A stretch of 11,678 nt of DNA from CAYJAD01 sp964370675. Lineage in GTDB: Bacteria > Desulfobacterota > Desulfovibrionia > Desulfovibrionales > Desulfovibrionaceae. Made by a program: the position numbers and the translations under genes. Position 1 is the first letter of the stretch; each line of letters starts with the position of its first letter. Below, piece after piece: positions 6,268-11,678 of this stretch. A model generated the notes under the pieces. The model worked only from the letters and a program-made list of their open reading frames with translations. It was not told the origin of the DNA and did not search any database. Location of the stretch: the NCBI GenBank assembly GCA_964370675.1, contig CAYJKC010000055.1, forward strand, positions 1 through 11,678, in the 5' to 3' direction.

Positions 6268-7950
6268 CTATCTTGTAAGCTTACGGAATTTAACTCTAGT
6301 TGGTGTATCAGCATCCTTGCCCAAGAGCTTTTTGCGATGCGCTTCATATTCAGAGTAATTACCATCAAAAAATGTTATGTCAGAATCACCCTCAAAAGCA
6401 AGGATATGCGTAGCAATGCGATCTAAAAACCAACGATCGTGGCTAATCACAAGAACGCAACCAGCAAAGTTATCCAGCGCATCTTCCAAGGCACGCATGG
6501 TATTAACATCTATATCGTTGGTAGGTTCGTCAAGTAATATAACATTAGCACCAGATTTTAGCATGCGGGCAAGGTGCAAACGATTACGCTCCCCACCAGA
6601 AAGCACATCTACCTTCTTTTGTTGATCTTGACCTTGAAAGTTAAAACGCGAACAATAAGCTCTAGCGTTAATTTCGCGACTACCAAGCTTAATGGTTTCC
6701 ATACCATCGCTTATAAGCTCATAAACACTCTTGCCGGCAGTCAAAGACTCTCGCCCTTGGTCCACATAGGCAAATTGTACCGTATCACCAATATTAAGCT
6801 CACCGGAATCTGGTTTTTCATTACCAACCAACATATTAAAAAATGTTGTTTTACCAGCTCCATTTGGTCCAATAATACCAACAATTGCCCCAGCAGGAAT
6901 AATGCAATTTAGGTCTTCAACCAAGAGTTTATCACCAAGAGTCTTTTTTAAACCTTTAGCTTCTATAACACTTTTACCAAGGCGTGGTCCTGGTGGAATA
7001 TATATTTCAAGATCTGGTGCCAACTTTTCACTTTCGTGTGAAAGCATGGCTTCATAAGCATTAATACGCGCCTTACCCTTGGCATGCCTACCCTTGGGCG
7101 ACATATTAATCCACTCCAATTCGCGCTCTAAAGTTTTTTGACGTTGGGCTTCGGATTTTTCTTCATGAGCAAGTCTTTTTTGCTTTTGCTCTAACCATGA
7201 TGAGTAATTACCCTTCCACGGGATACCGCGCCCGCGATCTAACTCTAAAATCCAACCAGCCACATTATCAAGAAAATATCTATCGTGAGTTACGGCAATT
7301 ACAGTACCGGGGAAAGTAGAAAGAAAACGCTCAAGCCATGCAACAGACTCAGCATCTAAGTGGTTAGTGGGTTCATCAAGTAGTAAAATATCGGGGTTTT
7401 GCAACAATAAGCGACAAAGAGCCACACGGCGACGCTCACCACCAGAAATAACCGATACAAGCGTATCACCGGGGGGGCAGCGCAAAGCATCCATGGCCAT
7501 TTCAAGACGTGAATCCAAATCCCATATACCTTTATCGTCCATAAGTTCTTGTAATTTACCTTGTTTTTCAATTAAGGCATCCATTTCTTCTGGCTCCATG
7601 GGCTCAGCAAACTTTGCATTAACAGCCTCATATTCCTTAGAAATATCCACAAGGTCTTGAACACCTTCTTCCACCACTTCACGCACAGTGCGCTGTTCAT
7701 TAACTAGTGGTTCTTGCTCTAAGTATCCAATGCTATGGCCTGGTGCAAGAACAGTTTTACCATCAAAGGCTTGGTCTACGCCTGCTAAAATACGTAAAAG
7801 TGACGATTTACCGGCACCATTTAAGCCAAGCACACCAATTTTTGCACCATAAAAATAAGATAGAGAAATATCTTTTAATACTTCCTTTTGTCCATGACGC
7901 TTAGACACTCTAATCATAGAGTAAATAATTTTATCAGGTTCGTTGCTCAT
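6268..7950 (-). CDS. ettA: ABC-F ATPase, energy-dependent translational throttle protein EttA
   Basis: A 560-residue soluble tandem ATPase without membrane segments; E. coli EttA is 555. Known role: it binds the ribosomal E site and gates entry into the elongation cycle according to the ATP/ADP ratio. First cassette: Walker A GLNGAGKSS (42-50), signature SGGER (169-173), Walker B LLLDEPTNHLD (189-199). Second cassette: Walker A GPNGAGKTT (361-369), signature SGGER (451-455), Walker B ILLDEPTND (471-479). Between them is the charged inter-domain linker with SPKGRHAKGKARI (284-296), characteristic of EttA among ABC-F proteins. The C-terminus TRVKFRKL also fits. SD GGGAG (7955-7959) lies 4 nt before the ATG. 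It sits between the YcaO gene (35-bp gap) and the nitroreductase gene. The subfamily call is firm from the linker and length. Confidence 0.95.
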   Translation of the reverse strand: MSNEPDKIIYSMIRVSKRHGQKEVLKDISLSYFYGAKIGVLGLNGAGKSSLLRILAGVDQAFDGKTVLAPGHSIGYLEQEPLVNEQRTVREVVEEGVQDLVDISKEYEAVNAKFAEPMEPEEMDALIEKQGKLQELMDDKGIWDLDSRLEMAMDALRCPPGDTLVSVISGGERRRVALCRLLLQNPDILLLDEPTNHLDAESVAWLERFLSTFPGTVIAVTHDRYFLDNVAGWILELDRGRGIPWKGNYSSWLEQKQKRLAHEEKSEAQRQKTLERELEWINMSPKGRHAKGKARINAYEAMLSHESEKLAPDLEIYIPPGPRLGKSVIEAKGLKKTLGDKLLVEDLNCIIPAGAIVGIIGPNGAGKTTFFNMLVGNEKPDSGELNIGDTVQFAYVDQGRESLTAGKSVYELISDGMETIKLGSREINARAYCSRFNFQGQDQQKKVDVLSGGERNRLHLARMLKSGANVILLDEPTNDIDVNTMRALEDALDNFAGCVLVISHDRWFLDRIATHILAFEGDSDITFFDGNYSEYEAHRKKLLGKDADTPTRVKFRKLTR

Positions 7951-7985
7951 AATACTCCCATATGTTTTGGTATTATTTATGATGG

Positions 7986-9707
7986 TTATTCTAATTCTTC
8001 CAAATGTTTTTTAGCAAATTCAAGACTTGGGTCAAGCTCTAAAGCTTGCGTTAAATAATGCTTGGCTTCTTCACTATGCCCCAAAAATTTATGACATAGT
8101 CCAAGGTTAGCAATATCCATGCTCGACCCCTTATCAAGGTGCAAAACACTTTCAAAATCGTGCATGGCTTTATTATAATCTTTTAACTTAAAATAAGCTA
8201 CCCCACGCAAATTCCAATATTCCTTCATATCTACACAATAATTAATAGCACGACTTAAAAACTCAACACTATCTTGCCAATTATTCATTAAACTCAAGCT
8301 ATATCCAGCATAAAATGCTGCAAGACCTCGAGCATCATTTTCTGGTTGTATAGGTTCGGCTTTAGCAAAAAATTCATGCGCTGATAAGTAATCATCTTGG
8401 CGCAAAGCAAGCATACCTTTAAAAAATGGTATAAAGTGGGCATTAGGATAATGCTTTTCAAGTAAGATAAATCCTACTTCGGCATGCTCTAAACTAGCTT
8501 CTTCAGCTAAAATACGTCCTACAAAAAGCCCCAAACTTTGATTTTTATCACGTTCCCTAAAAGCTAAGCCAGGCACAAAGCTATAATGACTATGCACATT
8601 TAACAATGGATGCATGGTAGATATGGCATAGCTTGAAAGATTTTGACTGTGCAATGATTGAACAATATTTTGCAATTCAACTAAAATATCATCTGCACCA
8701 CTACTTGGTAGATTGGATAAGTCTATGCTTTCACCCTTGAGTAACCACTCAATATCTTCAAGTTTTTCAAATTTTGAAAGACCAGAGGCCTCATAGCATG
8801 CGTTAGTGCAAAAATCACCGCCCAATTGAGCAACTTCCGTCACAGCACGAATGGCAGCCTTAGCTGGTGTGCTGGCAGTGCCTGCTGTAAATACGATTTC
8901 TGAACTTTGCGGAAATGTGTTTGGGTCAAAAGCAATGGCTGCAACGGTGGGTACTGGCATATTTAATGAAAAATCTTTTAATATAATATTAATACCTTGA
9001 GCATGAAAAGCAGATAAAAGATTATTTAGGACCGGATCTGTTATACTTTGATTTGCAATAGTTTTGCAATTTTTTTGCTCTCTATCAATAATACAGCAAA
9101 CATGACGCTCTATTAACTCACATAAACCTTGTAAAAGAGATTCTTCTTCTGTATTACCAGCAGAAGTTCCATTAAATTCACCAAGTTTTTTAAACCAATT
9201 TAATGGAGCCCAAACCTCACGCATATTGTATAAATCAGTGCATGGAAAAAACTGCCACTGCACTAAGTCCATAATTTGTTCGGCACTATCCTTGCTAATA
9301 TCATCATTAACAGACTGCAATATGTGCTCAATTGGTATGAGTGCATCACCAAACTGTAGCTTTGCCTCTGACCATGTGGCTGTGACCATATGGGGTAAAT
9401 CTTCCCAAAAGCTAAAAAAGGAAAAACGCTCCAAAAGCTCCATAAGAGCTGAAGCTTCAGCTTGAACGGGGCTTGCTCCCTTGCCCATTTGCTTACGAGT
9501 GGGCATAATTTTTCTAGCATGTGCGCCGCACTCACTTAAATAAACAGGAATGCCAAGCCTACCCATGTCAATTCGCTTGGTATTTGCAAGTATGTCTAAA
9601 TTAATTTCTTTTAACTTTGCACGCACCTTTGCAATAGTTTCTTCAGGACTAATGGCTTTATCTAGCTCTTGGCTATGCCCTTTAGGACAAGATTTTAAGG
9701 TAATCAT
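7986..9707 (-). CDS. YcaO-domain protein with C-terminal TPR repeats
   Basis: A 573-residue protein, close to E. coli YcaO (about 586), which also ends in a TPR-like domain. YcaO enzymes use ATP to activate peptide backbone amides, making azolines, thioamides or amidines; E. coli YcaO has been linked to RimO-dependent methylthiolation of ribosomal protein S12. The YcaO domain (about 20-385) shows the ATP/Mg-binding elements GKGASPVQAEASALMELLER (75-94), TSAGNTEEESLLQGLCELIE (181-200, with R201) and FTAGTASTPAKAAIRAVTEV (273-292). Residues about 405-573 hold at least four TPR-like helical pairs, clearest at 461-488, 496-526 and 530-560. The Pro-rich C-terminus of azoline-forming enzymes is absent. 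The start overlaps the upstream methyltransferase stop by 4 nt (ATGA), with SD GGAG at 9713-9716. No precursor peptide, TfuA or E1-like partner is seen nearby, so a protein substrate is more likely than a RiPP. Confidence 0.9.
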   Translation of the reverse strand: MITLKSCPKGHSQELDKAISPEETIAKVRAKLKEINLDILANTKRIDMGRLGIPVYLSECGAHARKIMPTRKQMGKGASPVQAEASALMELLERFSFFSFWEDLPHMVTATWSEAKLQFGDALIPIEHILQSVNDDISKDSAEQIMDLVQWQFFPCTDLYNMREVWAPLNWFKKLGEFNGTSAGNTEEESLLQGLCELIERHVCCIIDREQKNCKTIANQSITDPVLNNLLSAFHAQGINIILKDFSLNMPVPTVAAIAFDPNTFPQSSEIVFTAGTASTPAKAAIRAVTEVAQLGGDFCTNACYEASGLSKFEKLEDIEWLLKGESIDLSNLPSSGADDILVELQNIVQSLHSQNLSSYAISTMHPLLNVHSHYSFVPGLAFRERDKNQSLGLFVGRILAEEASLEHAEVGFILLEKHYPNAHFIPFFKGMLALRQDDYLSAHEFFAKAEPIQPENDARGLAAFYAGYSLSLMNNWQDSVEFLSRAINYCVDMKEYWNLRGVAYFKLKDYNKAMHDFESVLHLDKGSSMDIANLGLCHKFLGHSEEAKHYLTQALELDPSLEFAKKHLEELE

Positions 9708-10414
9708 TTATGCTCCAAAATATTTAGAGCATATACGCGGCGTTCTTCTTCATTATTTTCATTAGAACTTTTTACACCGATTAATTGCTCTTTTATATTG
9801 AAATATTTTTTTGCTTGAGTGAAAAAACGTGGACGCTTGCGCACCATATCATTGCAAATAACAGCCATACCATCCTTAGCAAGATGCCTCTGTATGCATT
9901 TTATAATGGGGCGATGTAAGTCTTCTAAATAAAGAATTTCAGAAGCAACGATAATATCAAAGCGTGAGTCATGTAAGCTTGCACGACTATCTTTAATATC
10001 CACGCGACGAACATTGACAATATCAGATAATTCGTTTTTTAATACATTTGCCTTAGCAAATAACAGTGCATCATCCACAATATCCGTTAACTCCACAGAT
10101 GCAAAGCCATAACGACTGGCTATAATACTGGTAATTCCACAACCTGCACCAAGCTCCAGCAAGCTTTTATCTTGTGGATCAAGTTTGCGCAAAAAACGCC
10201 CCAATATAAAGGATGACGGCCATATTTTTGACCACAAAGGCAAATCTTTTAATGGATTATGTATGGATTTTTTTGCAAGTAACCCATCTAAATGTTTTTG
10301 CATATTATTAATTGACAAAACATGTATAGGTTTTTCATCTATATCTAAGGTTTCAAATTCAACATTGAATTTTTTTTCAATCTTTTCTAAAATATCAACT
10401 AGATTATGGGTCAT
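9704..10414 (-). CDS. Class I SAM-dependent methyltransferase, METTL21/Methyltransf_16-like
   Basis: A 236-residue Rossmann-fold methyltransferase. Motif I is LLELGAGCGITSI (85-97), preceded by LPLWSKIWPSSFILGRFL (58-75), which matches the 'W.(a/s)..L..yL' lead-in of the METTL21-type family (Methyltransf_16), whose known members often methylate protein lysines. Other elements are VELTD (107-111), binding the SAM ribose, and FDIIVASEILY (152-162) as motif IV. The N-terminal 55 residues are an extra helical extension. There is no signal peptide. GAGAG (10421-10425) is a modest SD 6 nt before the ATG. The gene heads the five-gene minus-strand run and overlaps the YcaO start by 4 nt, so the two products probably act together. 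Target unknown: a protein is the more likely substrate, but a small molecule cannot be excluded. Confidence 0.85.
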   Translation of the reverse strand: MTHNLVDILEKIEKKFNVEFETLDIDEKPIHVLSINNMQKHLDGLLAKKSIHNPLKDLPLWSKIWPSSFILGRFLRKLDPQDKSLLELGAGCGITSIIASRYGFASVELTDIVDDALLFAKANVLKNELSDIVNVRRVDIKDSRASLHDSRFDIIVASEILYLEDLHRPIIKCIQRHLAKDGMAVICNDMVRKRPRFFTQAKKYFNIKEQLIGVKSSNENNEEERRVYALNILEHK

Positions 10415-10533
10415 TAAGAACTCTCAAGCTTAAAGTTGTAACTAGCCAATATTGTCTTTTTTACGCACTCTATGCAAGCATTTTTCATAGGCATTTCTTG
10501 ACAAGCTCAAGCTTGAGCTGTACCTCTTTTGCT
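10415..10533. promoter_or_regulatory. Divergent intergenic region with palindromes
   Basis: This gap between the methyltransferase gene (minus) and prmA (plus) should hold both promoters. It contains a perfect 16-bp palindrome AGCTCAAGCTTGAGCT (10504-10519) and a partial copy, CTCAAGCTT, at 10423-10431 near the other start. Promoter boxes are weak: a TTGACA at 10498-10503 lies too close to the prmA ATG and lacks a -10, and on the minus strand TTGCAT with CAATAT at 17 bp is only 3/6 in each box. Confidence 0.35.
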
Positions 10534-11412
10534 ATGAAAAATTTATTACGCTGCAAAATTATTGTTGATGAACCTCATATGGAAATACTTTGGGGTATTT
10601 TAGCTCTACACATAAGCTTTGGTTGGGAAGAAGAAAGCCTACCCACTGGTGAAACTCTCATTACAGTTCACAACGAAAACCAAGAGTTTATAACAAACTT
10701 AGCTAATGATATTAAATCATACCTACCCCAAGCCCACATTAACATTGATGAAATAGAACAAAAAGACTGGACTGAAGCCTGGAGAGAATTTTTTACCCCC
10801 ATAGCTTGTGGTAAGCATTTTTTAGTTCTGCCACCTTGGTTAATGAATAGCACGGATTTTTTGCAGCGCACCCCCATTATTATTGAACCCAAATCTGCCT
10901 TTGGTACAGGTCATCACAATACAACGGCTCTTTGCTTGCAAGTAATATCTGATTTACTTGAACAAAAAAATATCACACCGGATATGGAGTTTTTAGATAT
11001 TGGTACTGGCTCTGGTATTTTAAGCCTAGCCTGTTCCCTTAGTGGTCTTTATGGCTTAGGTATTGATATAGAAATTCCATCTATAGAAAACGCTAAAGAA
11101 AACATTGCATTAAACAATATACCACCTTATGACACATCTAAAAAACAAGGTATTGATCTTGCCCTAGGAAGTGTTGAATTAGTAAAAAATCGTAGCTTTG
11201 ATTTAGTTTTGGCAAATATCTTAGCTGCACCCCTTAAAGAGTTAGCTAAAGATATAGTGCCATTAGTGCGTAAAGGCGGTTGCCTTGTACTATCTGGCAT
11301 CTTAAATATACAAGCAAGCGATGTGGAAGCAGCTTACGTGTCTCAAGGCTTAGCCAAGGTACAAATTATACATGATGGGGACTGGGTTGCCTTAGTTTGG
11401 GCAAAGATTTAA
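10534..11412 (+). CDS. prmA: Ribosomal protein L11 methyltransferase PrmA
   Basis: A 292-residue cytoplasmic enzyme that trimethylates lysine side chains and the N-terminus of ribosomal protein L11 with SAM. Length matches E. coli PrmA (293). The N-terminal L11-binding ferredoxin-like domain (about 1-60, with LALHISFGWEEES) leads to KDWTEAWREFFTP (77-89), then the catalytic domain with AFGTGHHNTT (122-131), motif I LDIGTGSGILSLA (154-166) and ANILAAPL (227-234). The ATG at 10534 is chosen because it gives the family-type N-terminus; the frame is open to a TTG at 10498, but the 12 extra residues are Ser-rich and unlike PrmA. No clear SD precedes the ATG, and a 16-bp palindrome lies just upstream. 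It ends 5 bp from the stop of the convergent gene. Confidence 0.95.
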   Translation: MKNLLRCKIIVDEPHMEILWGILALHISFGWEEESLPTGETLITVHNENQEFITNLANDIKSYLPQAHINIDEIEQKDWTEAWREFFTPIACGKHFLVLPPWLMNSTDFLQRTPIIIEPKSAFGTGHHNTTALCLQVISDLLEQKNITPDMEFLDIGTGSGILSLACSLSGLYGLGIDIEIPSIENAKENIALNNIPPYDTSKKQGIDLALGSVELVKNRSFDLVLANILAAPLKELAKDIVPLVRKGGCLVLSGILNIQASDVEAAYVSQGLAKVQIIHDGDWVALVWAKI

Positions 11413-11417
11413 TATGA

Positions 11418-11678
11418 TTAACTACCTTGACCAGGTAGGAAATTTCGCAAATCTCTCGATAATTCAAAGGTACTAAGTTCTGTACCTGCAGCAGACGCAA
11501 AGGGTGAGTCTGCATATTCATTGACAATAATTTCTAGGAGTAAGCGTGCGCGCTCATCATTGCCAAGTTTGCGATATAACCTAGCCTCTCTAAAGCGTAA
11601 ACCAGGATATTCCGGTGATCCTTCTGGGGCAAACTCATTAAACCTTTCAACCCATTCTAAAGACTCAGGTATACGATT
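11418..11678 (-). CDS. TPR-like protein, C-terminal fragment (5' end outside window)
   Basis: Found by translating the minus strand from the window edge: 86 residues with no internal stop, ending at TAA (11418-11420). The start lies beyond 11678. The visible part contains helix pairs with TPR-style spacing, such as LEWVERFNEFAPEGSPEYPG then LRFREARLYRKLGNDERARL, followed by LLEIIVNEYADSPFASAAGT, where 'ii..yPdSpfa..A' is typical of tetratricopeptide/YfiO-like repeats. The tail is short and ends in FLPGQGS. Whether the whole protein is secreted or cytoplasmic cannot be seen. It converges on prmA with a 5-bp gap and no strong terminator; only a 6-bp stem (11422-11427 with 11433-11438) lies inside its own C-terminus. 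Confidence 0.8.
   Translation of the reverse strand, partial: NRIPESLEWVERFNEFAPEGSPEYPGLRFREARLYRKLGNDERARLLLEIIVNEYADSPFASAAGTELSTFELSRDLRNFLPGQGS

Noticed and set aside
6377..7660. Plus-strand open frames opposite ettA
   Set aside because: They lie wholly antisense to a well-conserved gene, lack SD sites and show no protein-like motifs.
7986..10414. YcaO-methyltransferase pair as a RiPP biosynthetic cluster
   Set aside because: No precursor peptide, E1-like/Ocin-ThiF partner, protease or exporter nearby, and the YcaO protein lacks the Pro-rich C-terminus of azoline-forming enzymes.
10498..10503. TTGACA as a prmA -35 box
   Set aside because: The 17-bp partner (TACCTC) is not a -10 box, and transcription would start at or inside the start codon.
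10498..10533. TTG-started extension of PrmA
   Set aside because: It would add a Ser-rich segment not seen in PrmA proteins; the ATG at 10534 gives the family-type N-terminus and the usual length of about 292.
11422..11438. CTACCT/AGGTAG stem as a terminator between prmA and the convergent gene
   Set aside because: Only 6 bp, no T tract, and it lies inside the convergent coding sequence.
1..11678. Mobile element, prophage or defence island
   Set aside because: No integrase, transposase, terminal repeats, tRNA attachment site or defence genes; composition is even apart from the hairpin at 1-48.

Overview
This is an AT-rich stretch of a bacterial chromosome with ordinary housekeeping and accessory gene density. 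Several features suggest a low-GC relative of the Desulfovibrionaceae or another deltaproteobacterial sulfate reducer: a single-chain fusion of a cobalamin-type radical SAM protein with a DUF2344 domain, a YcaO protein with a TPR tail, and a molybdenum-cofactor-riboswitch-like hairpin. The lineage is inferred from gene style only; there is no rRNA or other taxonomic marker. I see no phage, transposon, CRISPR array, tRNA or rRNA.

Layout. At the left edge (1-57) is a GC-rich hairpin that, read on the minus strand, resembles the 3' half of a Moco riboswitch; its controlled gene would lie outside the window. Next is rnc (RNase III, minus strand, 140-826) with a good promoter and Shine-Dalgarno (SD) site. 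A gene-free region of about 490 bp (827-1320) separates it from a plus-strand group: a 113-residue small protein that may have an LSm-like fold (1321-1662), the 871-residue radical SAM/DUF2344 fusion (1701-4316), and a 69-residue acidic helical protein of unknown role (4321-4530). A long inverted repeat at 4586-4630 separates this group from the convergent minus-strand genes.

From 10414 down to 4680 lie five minus-strand genes that look like one operon: a METTL21-like class I methyltransferase, a YcaO-TPR protein joined to it by a 4-nt ATGA overlap, the ABC-F translation factor EttA, an NfsB-like nitroreductase 12 nt after EttA, and a UlaG-like metallo-beta-lactamase-fold hydrolase. Divergent from the methyltransferase is prmA (ribosomal protein L11 methyltransferase, plus strand). 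The window ends in the C-terminus of a convergent minus-strand TPR-like protein (11418 to beyond 11678).

Theme. Several genes act on RNA or ribosomes: RNase III, EttA and PrmA certainly, and YcaO with its coupled methyltransferase possibly. The best candidate for something not fully described is the coupled methyltransferase-YcaO pair, which may be a two-step protein-modification module. Second is the radical SAM fusion with its extra cysteine cluster and two uncharacterised small neighbours. I do not see clear evidence of a wholly new system.
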